Source of the DNA: an uncultured Cellvibrio sp.
GTDB taxonomy: Bacteria > Pseudomonadota > Gammaproteobacteria > Pseudomonadales > Cellvibrionaceae
Reading direction: 5' to 3'
NCBI GenBank assembly: GCA_946481095.1
Contig: CAMLML010000035.1
Location: 1-43,459 of the forward strand
Length of the DNA: 43,459 bases
Part shown: one piece after another, positions 1-8,372 of the stretch
Layout: the number at the start of each line of letters is the position of its first letter
Numbering within the stretch: position 1 is the stretch's first letter
Notes under the pieces: model-generated
What the model was told of the DNA's origin: nothing
What the model saw: the letters and a program-made list of their open reading frames with translations, nothing else
The model's database searches: none
Program-made: the position numbers and the translations under genes

Positions 1-2928
1 ATCTGCTGTTTTCTTTAATAAAATTGGAATCTTATCTATTAATTCTGCATGAATTAAATCGCCGCTTCCGCTCGATGCAATACCAGCTAAACATTCTTTA
101 ATTGCAGTTGAAAAATGAGGATTTTTATCCTTCAAAAGATCAAGTAATACGCCATTCTCAGCAATACACTTCGACCAATCATCTTTGGTCGCTTTACTGA
201 TTTCATCATCGATAAATGAATTAATTTTTTCATCATTTAATTTATAAAATATTTTGTAAACACCTTGATAGGTTGTTGGATTATCAGCCATCTGCGAATT
301 ATTATCAAAAAATGCTCCGTGCTCCAATAGCTTTTCAGCAATACCGTGCTTTTCTTCTTGATCTGCCCAATCGTATTCATCTATGTAATTCACGCCAGCC
401 CAAGAACTGTAGAGGTCGGGGTCTTGGAATTCACGAACAATATTTTGTGCAAGTACATTCCGCTTATCTCTTCCAAGAATCCATACTAGATCCAACTGGC
501 CTAAGGATTTCAGCTTTTCATAACAAGCTAATAAAATCTTTTTTGTAGGATTTTGAGCCCAAAACGACTTAACTTCTACTGAAACGAATTGATGATTTTG
601 AATTTTATCTTTCACACAAAGCGCTGCTAGAATTGGAAGGGATGGATTATCTATACAAGTAGATTGCTGGCCAGATTTCCAAAATGGTTCTCCATCGATA
701 CATGATTGAATATTAGATGAGATAGTTTTGTTGGATCCTAAATATAGGATTAAGGCAAAAGCATAGACATTTTCGCACTCATAGTTTCTACTTCGAAGAT
801 TAAACCAAGAAACCATTTGGCCGGCCACTGACTCCCACTCTGTTGGTTCCGGATAAAGCTGGTAGGTCTTCACCAGATATTTAAGAGCGTCATCATTCAA
901 ATGAGCTGAAGAAAACTGAGTTTCGGTAGCAATTTCTACTATTGTTTCCTTTTTTGGTAATACCACATCTAAATTTATATTTAGTTTATTTAGCGCATCT
1001 AGCCAAAACCTCCAATTTCCAAAGCTTAGCTTTGAATAAGACGAACGTGTAATCGGTCTACCCTCAGCTTTTAATAAATTTACTATCCCTATAAAATTTA
1101 CAAGACTTTTTTCGGGAAACTTATCATTGCCTACAAGAGATACGATATCACTTAATCTTTTTTTGGTTAAATTGTTTAATTTATCCAGAAAAAAATCTCT
1201 ACCTGAGTAAAGATCAATGGTTTGTTTTAGTGATGTAGAATAATCAAATGACTCAAATTTTAATTCTGGAAATATCTCTATCCAAATATCTACTAGCCGA
1301 TCAACATCGCGTTTTATTTTGCTTTTGTATTTTATCAATCCCGTATAGAGGGCATTTGTAAAAGCAATCTTTATTTCATCTGCGTGGCCAGAATTTAACT
1401 GCCATTGATTTTTTGAGGCTTCGTAAGCAATCCAGAAAGCGGTGCCGTGATTTTCAGCCAACAATAAGAGCTTGTCGCCATCGCCTTCTTTGAATGCTGC
1501 TTGAATTTCTGGAATTAACAGCAACTCTATACCCTTGCTTTTATTTACACCAAAAATTAATCCCGCAAGCTCCGCGCAAATAGTGGAAAAATCAGAGTCC
1601 GGCTGATATGGGCTTGGAAACCTCCCTGAAATCAAATCAACCCTTAATTGTTTAGTAGAAAACGACTCCTTGAACAAGGCGTAAAGGCAAATCGCCTCAA
1701 TAGAGGTTTCACCGCCCCACATTGCACCAAGAAGTCCAACCTGATTAACAAAGACTTTTATGTCTCTCGGAGTTGGAGACTTATCAAGGTTACTTGCATA
1801 GCGAACATAGGTTGAAAACACGCCTACTCTTTCATGTTCCGGCCATTGATTCAACGCCTCATCGATACAAATCTCTGCGTACTTAGACCACCCTGACATA
1901 ACTGGATTAGGAACTTCCGCAATAAGTTGAAAGCATTTTTTTAAAAATGATTTTCCAACTTCATTATTACCGTCATTAGAATCCCAAATTTTGAGGAAAC
2001 CTTCATAATCAAAAGGTATGACAAACCATAACTTGTCTGACCAGTTAAGCTCTGCATTTCTGCTTGAGCGTTTCTGAAAAAATGTCTGCAATGTTGACCA
2101 AATGTTTTTAGCATGACCAGAATCAACTCGGTCAAGATTATCAATTACAACTATACCGCGCTCGATGATTCCTTTTTTTATTGCAGTTTGAATAATGCAT
2201 TTGAAATGATCTTCAAACTCGATAGATGTTCTTTCACCATCCTCAGTTATATCTTGTGTATAGTCTTCTCTTGTATCGACTGAAAAAAATTCCCACGAAA
2301 CTTTATTGTTTGAATCCCTGTCACCTCTAAAATACCAATAAACCAAAATCCACACGGGGAATAGACAGAAAAACAACCCCAAGATAAACAATCGGTCAAG
2401 ATGATGCGCCTGTTGAGACCAAGGCCAAACAAGTAATTCATAATTTACTTTGCCTAGTAAAGCTGAACCCAATGGGATAAGCAATGCTGAGAATGAAATC
2501 AATTTCCCCAGTTTCGATGTACTCTTCTTCGCTTTTACCTCAACCACTTTCTTTCTTCCGGTGATTTTACCTTTTATCGTATTGAGGTCTTTATCTTTTT
2601 CGTCAGGGTCTATTTCTCGAATTAGGGATTCCAAAAATATTCGGCGCAAAGGATCACCATCATGAGCCCAAGCATCGAACATAAAAAATAAAGTTTTATT
2701 ATTTGAATTTTCAGTTAACTTATCTTTAAGTAGCTTAATTACTGTTGATTTTCCCGATCCCCATGATCCTTCTAGACCAATAGTGACGCCTCTGTCTGAC
2801 CCTTGAATAATTTTGTAGAGATTTTCGCTAACTCGCTCATGTGTTTTATCCTCAAACAAGTCTTGTGCCGCTACGTCTTCACTTAAGATTGTAAATTTAT
2901 AACTTGTTGGATTCTCTTGCTTAGTCAT
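1..2928 (-). CDS. KAP family P-loop NTPase, membrane type (C-terminus beyond window)
   Basis: The frame is open from the ATG at 2928 to the left edge (976 codons, no stop), so the C-terminus is missing. The start follows an AGAGGA ribosome site about 4 bases upstream. Walker A is GSWGSGKST at about residues 54-62. Two hydrophobic segments follow at about 142-160 and 176-199, then the Walker B-like VVIDNLDRV at about 260-268. Membrane helices inserted between Walker A and Walker B are the hallmark of the KAP NTPase family (Kidins220/ARMS, PifA). The remaining ~700 residues contain no motif I recognise. KAP proteins are membrane-associated and their bacterial substrates are mostly unknown; PifA acts in phage exclusion, so a defence role is possible but only inferred. 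The gene is visibly AT-rich compared with the pil or priA regions, which fits accessory DNA. Family call is firm, function is not. Confidence 0.88.
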   Translation of the reverse strand, partial: MTKQENPTSYKFTILSEDVAAQDLFEDKTHERVSENLYKIIQGSDRGVTIGLEGSWGSGKSTVIKLLKDKLTENSNNKTLFFMFDAWAHDGDPLRRIFLESLIREIDPDEKDKDLNTIKGKITGRKKVVEVKAKKSTSKLGKLISFSALLIPLGSALLGKVNYELLVWPWSQQAHHLDRLFILGLFFCLFPVWILVYWYFRGDRDSNNKVSWEFFSVDTREDYTQDITEDGERTSIEFEDHFKCIIQTAIKKGIIERGIVVIDNLDRVDSGHAKNIWSTLQTFFQKRSSRNAELNWSDKLWFVIPFDYEGFLKIWDSNDGNNEVGKSFLKKCFQLIAEVPNPVMSGWSKYAEICIDEALNQWPEHERVGVFSTYVRYASNLDKSPTPRDIKVFVNQVGLLGAMWGGETSIEAICLYALFKESFSTKQLRVDLISGRFPSPYQPDSDFSTICAELAGLIFGVNKSKGIELLLIPEIQAAFKEGDGDKLLLLAENHGTAFWIAYEASKNQWQLNSGHADEIKIAFTNALYTGLIKYKSKIKRDVDRLVDIWIEIFPELKFESFDYSTSLKQTIDLYSGRDFFLDKLNNLTKKRLSDIVSLVGNDKFPEKSLVNFIGIVNLLKAEGRPITRSSYSKLSFGNWRFWLDALNKLNINLDVVLPKKETIVEIATETQFSSAHLNDDALKYLVKTYQLYPEPTEWESVAGQMVSWFNLRSRNYECENVYAFALILYLGSNKTISSNIQSCIDGEPFWKSGQQSTCIDNPSLPILAALCVKDKIQNHQFVSVEVKSFWAQNPTKKILLACYEKLKSLGQLDLVWILGRDKRNVLAQNIVREFQDPDLYSSWAGVNYIDEYDWADQEEKHGIAEKLLEHGAFFDNNSQMADNPTTYQGVYKIFYKLNDEKINSFIDDEISKATKDDWSKCIAENGVLLDLLKDKNPHFSTAIKECLAGIASSGSGDLIHAELIDKIPILLKKTAD

Positions 2929-2994
2929 AGATTCCTCTTTTATTCTCATTTCCAATGTATGCCTTCATTAGTGCGATTCAGACTTGATTGTTTA

Positions 2995-3023
2995 ATTAAA
3001 ACTTGCATATAAACTATTTTCAA
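2995..3023 (-). promoter_or_regulatory. Predicted sigma70 promoter of the KAP NTPase gene
   Basis: On the minus strand TTGAAA (3023-3018) and TTTAAT (3000-2995) are separated by 17 bases, each close to consensus. The implied transcript would start near 2988, giving a leader of about 60 bases. Predicted by eye only. Confidence 0.45.
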
Positions 3024-3264
3024 ATAATTGGTTCAGAGCAAAATAAAGTTCCACAATGCACAAAGCAGCTGATACTAAATAATACGCACACAACCTCGAA
3101 GTCAAATAATTACCATCCAAACAAAAAACAAATTACTTTCAGTAACAAAAATATCTGTGAAATTTCTAATAACAAAAGAATTCAAAAAGCCTCAGTCGCT
3201 CAATTCAACAAAAGATCTTGGGGCGATAAGTGATTGGAGACTTGTGCACGAGTCAAAATTAGTT

Positions 3265-3394
3265 GTCATTCCTGCGAAGGCATGAATCCAGTAGTTAAAA
3301 AATTTCAATAGATCAAAGGCTGGATCCCTGCCTCGGCAATTGCTCCTGCATTGCGCTACTACATCACATCCATGTGATTATTCGCAGGGATGAC
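3265..3394. repeat. Interspersed REP/MITE-like inverted repeat
   Basis: The left end GTCATTCCTGCGAA (3265-3278) and the reverse complement of the right end (3381-3394) match at 13 of 14 positions. Inside, GAATCCAG near 3284 is mirrored by CTGGATCCC near 3322. This layout matches the mobile palindromic repeats scattered through intergenic DNA of many gammaproteobacteria. About 50 bases of extra sequence separate CTGGATCCCTGCC from the right terminal arm, so this copy appears expanded. A degenerate relative of the end sequence recurs at 8253-8277. Confidence 0.65.
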
Positions 3395-3417
3395 GATGTG
3401 ATATTAATGAATCCAAA

Positions 3418-3450
3418 AATAAAAAAGAGCTCAGTGAACTCTTTTTTATT
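3418..3450 (-). terminator. Rho-independent terminator of the lipoprotein gene
   Basis: A 12-bp stem (AATAAAAAAGAG paired with CTCTTTTTTATT) around a 9-base loop, with T-rich flanks on both strands. It lies 18 bases past the minus-strand stop at 3469, so it most likely ends that gene. Confidence 0.7.
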
Positions 3451-3468
3451 TTCACAGCAACTGCTTTT

Positions 3469-4263
3469 TTACATCCGCTGCACAGGCACCGATAAACGTT
3501 GTACGCGTGATGCGGTGATGGATACATCACCGAATGCTGGATCACCCTGTTCGCTTTGGTCTTCATAGGACCAGAGACTGGCGCGGAGTTGGCAGGTGGT
3601 GATTGAGGTGTCGGAGGGGAAGTAAAAATAATCCGAGAAACGAATAACAAAAGGGCTTACCGGAATTGTCGGGAAATAACTGTTTGGCAAGCGCACTGTT
3701 TGCAAATATTGCTCTGTGTCACCACAGCTGAAACGCAGGGTGATTTGATATTCGTAACCGGTGATACCTGTCCAATCCAATGTCAGGGATGATGTGGGTA
3801 AAAAAGGTGTTGATGATGGCGTGATGGAAAAAGTGGTGGGATCGAGTGTACGCACTACAGTATTTAATGCTGAACCTGTCGGGCGATTCAGGGCGATTGT
3901 CATTTCTTCGCCGCCTGCGGTTTCGGTGACCGAGTGGCTGTAATCAATCCCGTAGGGTTTACCATTTGCGGGATACAAATTTTTTGTGAATGGATTAGTG
4001 GTCGCGTCCTGCAACAGGGTCAAACTTTCCTGATCGGTTAAATTGACCCATTGCACATAATTACCGTGAAATTTGTACAAGGTGACATAAACGTGAGTGC
4101 CGTTGTCGGCAGTGTCTGTTTCTGCATCCATAGTTTGCACACTGACATCCATACCCATTTGATCAGTGGTCAGGTTTTTTGACGATACCGTTTCATCGGG
4201 ATAATCATCGCCATCACACCCGGCAAGCAAAAACACACACAGGATTGCGCTACGAAAGTACAT
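3469..4263 (-). CDS. Putative outer-membrane or periplasmic lipoprotein, function unknown
   Basis: 264 residues. The N-terminus is a short lipoprotein signal with lipobox LAGC at residues 13-16 (Cys16 would be lipidated), followed by acidic residues DGDD. I do not recognise the mature domain. It looks beta-rich, with many Thr/Ser/Tyr/Val, a central segment WTGITGYEYQITLRF that resembles a fibronectin-III-like strand pattern, and two later cysteines that could pair. The start at 4263 follows GAGGTG five bases upstream. The gene stands alone: the next minus-strand gene ends 53 bases upstream at 4317, and a strong terminator follows at 3418-3450. Coding status is well supported by signal, ribosome site and terminator; function is unassigned. 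Confidence 0.8.
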   Translation of the reverse strand: MYFRSAILCVFLLAGCDGDDYPDETVSSKNLTTDQMGMDVSVQTMDAETDTADNGTHVYVTLYKFHGNYVQWVNLTDQESLTLLQDATTNPFTKNLYPANGKPYGIDYSHSVTETAGGEEMTIALNRPTGSALNTVVRTLDPTTFSITPSSTPFLPTSSLTLDWTGITGYEYQITLRFSCGDTEQYLQTVRLPNSYFPTIPVSPFVIRFSDYFYFPSDTSITTCQLRASLWSYEDQSEQGDPAFGDVSITASRVQRLSVPVQRM

Positions 4264-4316
4264 AGGTCACCTCACAATTTGAACAAGTCAAACAACGGTA
4301 AATTAACTATAGCAGT

Positions 4317-4811
4317 TTAATGATTATGCCCACCCGCACCATGTGCATGACCGTGAGCCAACTCTTCATCCGATGCATCGCGAACATCTACAATTTCGAT
4401 TTCAAAATTCAGATGTTTACCTGCAAGTGGATGATTGCTATCCACATCAACATTAAATTTACCCACTTTCAACACCACAGCTTCCCATGGGCCATGTTGG
4501 GTATTCACTGAAACCTTCATACCGGGTTTCAAACGATTTTTAATTTTCTCGTGATCCAGCAAATGCTTGATTGGAATTCGTTGTATAGCGCCTTCGCGAC
4601 GCAAACCATATCCCTCTTCCGGCGCGACCTTTATGTTGAGCTTATCGCCAGCTTGTTTTCCTTCCAGTGCCTGTTCAATAACGGCCAATAAATTATTATG
4701 ACCATGTAAATAGAGTGTTGGATCGGCACCGTAGGATTCTTCCAGCAAATCACCATCCAACTCATGCAAACGATAATGAAAACTGACAACTTTATTGGCA
4801 GATACAGACAT
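4317..4811 (-). CDS. slyD: FKBP-type peptidyl-prolyl cis-trans isomerase, SlyD-like
   Basis: 164 residues from the preferred ATG at 4811 (MSVSANK), which has AGG about 9 bases upstream; a TTG nine bases earlier is a less likely start. The FKBP fold is visible in the N-terminal strand KVVSFHYRLHELDG, in GADPTLYLHGHNNL and in EGYGLRREGAIQRIP, with an insert-in-flap region (about residues 70-125) containing the GMKV...GPWEAVV pattern typical of SlyD/SlpA-type enzymes. The C-terminus is a short His/Gly-rich tail (GHAHGAGGHNH), which in SlyD proteins binds nickel and other metals. The expected role is cytoplasmic prolyl isomerase/chaperone, possibly linked to metal delivery. It is divergent from the phosphopantetheinyl transferase gene across 42 bases. 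The tail is shorter than in E. coli SlyD, so a general FKBP is the alternative. Confidence 0.88.
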   Translation of the reverse strand: MSVSANKVVSFHYRLHELDGDLLEESYGADPTLYLHGHNNLLAVIEQALEGKQAGDKLNIKVAPEEGYGLRREGAIQRIPIKHLLDHEKIKNRLKPGMKVSVNTQHGPWEAVVLKVGKFNVDVDSNHPLAGKHLNFEIEIVDVRDASDEELAHGHAHGAGGHNH

Positions 4812-4853
4812 AATAGGCAACCTGATTAAATTATTAAGGCGCGCATTATAGCC

Positions 4854-5576
4854 ATGTTAACTTCTCACTCTCACCTGCTTTTAAACGAAAACCAGATACA
4901 CCTCTGGCATTTTGATCTGGAAAAAACGCCGGAAGGCTGGCAAGAAAACGGGCGACACTTACTATCGGCTGATGAAAATGAACGCGCTGCCAAATTCAAA
5001 CGCGGTGCTGACAACTACATCAACACACGAATTTTCATGCGACGCATCCTGGCCCGTTACACCAACACCAACCCCGAATCTTTGTTATTTTATCGCAACC
5101 CTTACGGTAAACCTTTTGTGCAGTACAAAGATTTACAATTTAACTTGAGTCACAGTAAACAATCCGCTGTTTTAGCGGTGGGCATGAATTGCTCTTTAGG
5201 CATTGATGTTGAAAGCACTGCGGAAAGAAAATCCATTTTAGATATCGCCCGACATTATTTTCATGCCGATGAAATAGCACAGATAAATCAAATTGCTGAT
5301 CCAGAAAAAATGCAGGATTATTTTTTTCAACTCTGGACACTAAAAGAAGCTTTTCTTAAAGCACTGGGCACAGGTATAGCCACAGGCTTGGATAAAATCA
5401 GTTTTGCACTATCAAGTCCACATAAGATCAGCGCAACCTTCTCACCTGAATTAAAACTCGAACAACACGGGCAATGGCAATTTTTTCAATGTGAACTGAA
5501 TCAATTCTCAATCAAAAACTGGTGTGCCGTTGCTGTAAAGTCACCGCAGCCTGTCGAATACCAATGGCAAAATTAA
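4854..5576 (+). CDS. 4'-phosphopantetheinyl transferase, Sfp/AcpT type
   Basis: 240 residues, the usual length for two-domain Sfp-type enzymes. They transfer the phosphopantetheine arm of coenzyme A to a serine of acyl or peptidyl carrier proteins in the cytoplasm. Motifs present: FNLSHS (96-101); LGIDVE (115-120) with the Mg-binding Asp118 and Glu120; and FFQLWTLKEAFLKALGTGI (157-175) with catalytic Glu165 and Lys169. The start ATG at 4854 has only a distant AAGG upstream. The 3' end overlaps the stop of the convergent gene by four bases (5573-5576). No polyketide or peptide synthetase is in the window, so the substrate carrier protein is unknown; it could serve fatty-acid ACP or a remote secondary-metabolite cluster. 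Confidence 0.93.
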   Translation: MLTSHSHLLLNENQIHLWHFDLEKTPEGWQENGRHLLSADENERAAKFKRGADNYINTRIFMRRILARYTNTNPESLLFYRNPYGKPFVQYKDLQFNLSHSKQSAVLAVGMNCSLGIDVESTAERKSILDIARHYFHADEIAQINQIADPEKMQDYFFQLWTLKEAFLKALGTGIATGLDKISFALSSPHKISATFSPELKLEQHGQWQFFQCELNQFSIKNWCAVAVKSPQPVEYQWQN

Positions 5577-6475
5577 TTCAGCCACTGATCAGGATAAGCC
5601 ACCGCATCTTTACACTGACCCGCCTGATCAATTAATGGCGACTCCAAACAAACCAAATGCCGACTGCGCAAATTCAATTGTTTAAGATCACGCTCGTGAT
5701 ACTGGCGAAAGAGCGCATCAAAATCGCCATTTTTTTCCAGTTTTTTTAACCCCAATTCAAGACGCTCGGCAATTTTCGGGTGCGCATTACTGACATAAAA
5801 ATAAATTGGAAACCTGTAATAAATCAGCAAGCGGTCATCAATCGCCAAAAAAGGATATTGCCGCTTTTTCTCTTCATAAATATGCGTGACTTCATTTGCA
5901 CCAAACGGCAAACAATCAAAACGCTTGTAACCCAACATCTCAAATAAACTAACAAGCCCGGGAGTCAACACAGGTTTTATTTGATTTGCTTTGTAAACAG
6001 TCACATCCGGCCATTCTTCACTTTGGCCAATTTTTATTTTCATCAAATCCTGCAACGACCTTACCTTTTCCAAAGAGGCAGCATCTGCATTTTTCAAACA
6101 TATTCGATAACCCAACAACCCATGCAAAATATCAACAGGGATTTCAATAACCTTGCCCCTGGATATCACAGAACCGGGATTTGCCCACACCAGATTAATT
6201 AATTTCCCTTCATTAATCAGCCATGCTTTGCGTTGATCATTGGGATTTTCGCCTTTAATTACCGATATCTCATAATGACCAAATTCAGGGCGGGTAATTT
6301 CCAACGCCTCACGAATCAATTCAATTTTATAGTCATGCAAAAATTCATGCCCATTCGGTATGCCATAGCGCACTACCAGCAGAGGTTCGTCAGCATACAA
6401 CTTCAACGCGAATAAATTCAGCAGCAGACACAGAAAAGCCAAGCTCCATCCAGGCTCGAATAATTTAGCTCTCAC
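5573..6475 (-). CDS. Periplasmic solute-binding-like protein, tandem copy 2
   Basis: 300 residues with an N-terminal signal peptide (about 1-28, ending near LYADEP). The mature part resembles type-3 (amino-acid type) periplasmic binding proteins: VVRYGIPNG at the first strand, a hinge region, and KIGQSEEWPDV near residue 150. Such stand-alone proteins are often annotated as transporter substrate-binding domain proteins; ligand unknown. The start is GTG, preceded by AGGTGGTCAA. The upstream paralogue ends at 6484, 8 bases before this start, so the pair is probably one transcript. No ABC permease or ATPase is adjacent, so a sensory or scavenging role without a dedicated transporter is possible. 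It ends convergently on the phosphopantetheinyl transferase with a 4-base overlap. Confidence 0.78.
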   Translation of the reverse strand: MRAKLFEPGWSLAFLCLLLNLFALKLYADEPLLVVRYGIPNGHEFLHDYKIELIREALEITRPEFGHYEISVIKGENPNDQRKAWLINEGKLINLVWANPGSVISRGKVIEIPVDILHGLLGYRICLKNADAASLEKVRSLQDLMKIKIGQSEEWPDVTVYKANQIKPVLTPGLVSLFEMLGYKRFDCLPFGANEVTHIYEEKKRQYPFLAIDDRLLIYYRFPIYFYVSNAHPKIAERLELGLKKLEKNGDFDALFRQYHERDLKQLNLRSRHLVCLESPLIDQAGQCKDAVAYPDQWLN

Positions 6476-6483
6476 TTGACCAC

Positions 6484-7401
6484 CTAATCAATCCATTCAT
6501 CAGGATAGACAACAGGATCTTTACATTGATTGATTTGATCAATAAAGGGAGACTCCAGACAAACCAGACGTCGGTTGCGCAAATTCAACACTTTCAGATC
6601 CTGCTCATGATGTTTACGAAAAATCGCATCAAAATCACCATTTTCCTGAAGTTTTTTTAAACCCAATTCCAAACGCTTTGCAATCTCGGGATGAACTTTG
6701 CTGACGTAAAAGTAAATGGGAAATTTGTAATAAATTAATAATTGGTCATCAATTTCCAAAAATGGGTATTGATTTTTTTTCTCTTCATAAATGTGCGTCA
6801 CTTCATTTGCCCCCAGAGGCAAACAGTCAAAACGCCTATAGCCCAACATTTCGAACAAACTGCCAAGCCCGGGCGTGAGCACAGGCTTTATATGATTGGC
6901 CCGGTAAATATTCACATCAGGCCATTCCTCACTTTGACCAATTTTTATTTTCGTCAAATCCTGCAGTGAAGCGACGTGTTTCAAAGTCGGTGCCGCCGTA
7001 TTTTTCAAACATACTCTATAGCCAAGAAGACCGTGAAAAATATCCACCGGAATTTCCAGCACCTCACCTTTTGAAATCATGGAACCGGACGTCGCCCAAA
7101 GCAAATTGATTAATTTCCCCTCATTAATCAACACCGTTCGGCGCTGATCGTTGGGGCTCTCGCCTTTAAACGTCATCACTTCATAATTGCCAAATTCCGG
7201 GCGGGTAATTTCCAACGCCTGGTGAATTAACTCCACTTTATAGGTATGTAAAAATTCACGCCCGGTCGGAATCACATAACGCACAACCATGGGAGACATG
7301 TCAGGTGATTTTTCATCGGCAGATAAGTTACAGCTAAATAAATTCCCAATCAGGAATAGCAACATCAAACTCCATTTAAGTTTGAATGATTTAACTCTCA
7401 C
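6484..7401 (-). CDS. Periplasmic solute-binding-like protein, tandem copy 1
   Basis: 305 residues, clearly a duplicate of the gene at 5573-6475. Long blocks are shared, for example EALEITRPEFG/QALEITRPEFG, INEGKLINL, KIGQSEEWPDV, IKPVLTPGL and GANEVTHIYEEKK. It has an N-terminal signal peptide (about 1-29, NLFSCNLSADEK). A cysteine in that segment (LFSC) could make it a lipoprotein, but a plain signal peptidase I site is equally possible. The start is GTG (7401) preceded by AAGGTGACCAA, the same arrangement as its copy, so the duplication includes the 5' flank. It is the first gene of the pair. Homology to the amino-acid-type binding protein fold is inferred from pattern; the ligand is unknown. 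Confidence 0.78.
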   Translation of the reverse strand: MRVKSFKLKWSLMLLFLIGNLFSCNLSADEKSPDMSPMVVRYVIPTGREFLHTYKVELIHQALEITRPEFGNYEVMTFKGESPNDQRRTVLINEGKLINLLWATSGSMISKGEVLEIPVDIFHGLLGYRVCLKNTAAPTLKHVASLQDLTKIKIGQSEEWPDVNIYRANHIKPVLTPGLGSLFEMLGYRRFDCLPLGANEVTHIYEEKKNQYPFLEIDDQLLIYYKFPIYFYVSKVHPEIAKRLELGLKKLQENGDFDAIFRKHHEQDLKVLNLRNRRLVCLESPFIDQINQCKDPVVYPDEWID

Positions 7402-7553
7402 TTGGTCACCTTAAGTCATAACGGATTAATGTTGGTTGCCTGATGCCGATTATTGGATTGATTTCAAATAGTAAAAAACACACAAAGACCTCTGAGTAAT
7501 ATAGTCAACAATTTCCAATTGTCGTCAGATGGCGCACAAATCATCAGCAATAT

Positions 7554-8087
7554 TCAATTTAGAAATTTTATAACCTTGCATGGATTACCTGCCGCCATTA
7601 CGCCAGCCGGAATATCTTTGTTAACCAGACTTCCCGCACCAATAACACAGCCCGACCCTATTGATACCCCTGGGAGGATAATAACGCCACCACCTATCCA
7701 GCAATCGTCACCAATCGCAACTTCTGCCGCATATTCAATTCCGCCAGCCCGCTCAGCGGCATCCAATGGATGACTGGTGGTATAAATTTGTACCTGGGGG
7801 CCAAGCATCACCCTGTTCCCTATGGTGACTTTGGCGACATCCAGAATCACGCAATTGTGATTGGCATAAAAACGTTCGCCGAGAAAAATATTACTGCCGT
7901 AATCGCAAAAAAAATGCGGCTCAATGTAGGCCGTTGAGACCTGCGCAAACAACGCCTGATATATAGGTTTACGCGCTTTGGTTTTATCAGCAGCCAATGC
8001 ATTCAGCTCCATGCACAATTGTTTGGCTCGTTTGCGTGCTGCTACCAATTCTTTTTGAAAAGGATCGACGGTAATAAAATTTTTCAT
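7554..8087 (-). CDS. maa: Sugar O-acetyltransferase, maltose/galactoside acetyltransferase type
   Basis: 177 residues; acetyl-CoA-dependent left-handed beta-helix enzyme. The N-terminal helical cap (ARKRAKQLCMELNAL) is followed by hexapeptide repeats, visible as IFLGERFYANHNCVILD, VTIGNRVMLGPQVQIYT, VAIGDDCWIGGGVIILPG and VSIGSGCVIGAGSLV. The catalytic histidine is expected in TSHPLDAAER (His of SHPL). The ending GNPCKVIKFLN is typical of the Maa/LacA/NodL family. These enzymes acetylate the 6-position of sugars such as maltose, glucose or thiogalactosides in the cytoplasm; the true acceptor cannot be read from sequence. No operon partner: 152 bases separate it from the binding-protein pair downstream, and repeat-rich DNA lies upstream. 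Confidence 0.9.
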   Translation of the reverse strand: MKNFITVDPFQKELVAARKRAKQLCMELNALAADKTKARKPIYQALFAQVSTAYIEPHFFCDYGSNIFLGERFYANHNCVILDVAKVTIGNRVMLGPQVQIYTTSHPLDAAERAGGIEYAAEVAIGDDCWIGGGVIILPGVSIGSGCVIGAGSLVNKDIPAGVMAAGNPCKVIKFLN

Positions 8088-8120
8088 GGAAAGATCTCAA
8101 TTTATGCTTATAAAAAGCCT

Positions 8121-8194
8121 GACCTCACCTCCGCACTTTGCCAGGGGCGGGGACAGTTCCTCCCCTTGGCAAGGGGGGAGGTTAGGAGGGGGTC
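8121..8194. repeat. GC-rich inverted repeat element
   Basis: Ends GACCTCACCTCC and GGAGGTTAGGAGGGGGTC are imperfect inverted copies. Inside, CCTCCCCTTG (8159-8168) faces CAAGGGGGGAGG (8170-8181). The G/C-run composition contrasts sharply with the surroundings and is typical of intergenic palindromic repeats dispersed in proteobacterial genomes. It lies in the 285-base gap between the acetyltransferase and comF. Confidence 0.55.
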
Positions 8195-8252
8195 AAGATG
8201 CTCGAAAAGAGCGTCGAAAAAATACAAATTGTGAGTTGTGTGACTCTACCAT

Positions 8253-8277
8253 GGTTCCCCGCCTTCACAGGGACGAC
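8253..8277 (-). repeat. Degenerate solo end of the 3265-type repeat
   Basis: The reverse complement begins GTCGTCCCTGTGAAGGC and matches the left end of the repeat at 3265 at 18 of 25 positions by hand alignment. No partner arm is visible nearby, so this looks like an eroded half element. Confidence 0.4.
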
Positions 8278-8372
8278 AATCAATATTTGCGTTGCTATCG
8301 GCTGATTGCCTTCAGACTGCATGCCCGCTAGACTTGGCTCCGCACTGAGCTACCTATCAAAGGAATTGATTC

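Larger units (their letters stand above)
2929..3468. other. Non-coding AT-rich intergenic region
   Basis: This 540-base stretch lies between the KAP gene start and the stop of a lipoprotein gene. It holds the predicted KAP promoter, an interspersed inverted repeat (3265-3394) and a terminator hairpin (3418-3450). An open frame at 3003-3233 on the plus strand has low-complexity Asn/Lys/Thr/Gln composition, no ribosome site and no recognisable domain, so I do not call it a gene. Confidence 0.6.

Noticed and set aside
3003..3233. 76-codon open frame on the plus strand
   Set aside because: Asn/Lys/Thr/Gln-rich composition from AT-rich DNA, no ribosome site, no domain, and it overlaps the predicted KAP promoter.
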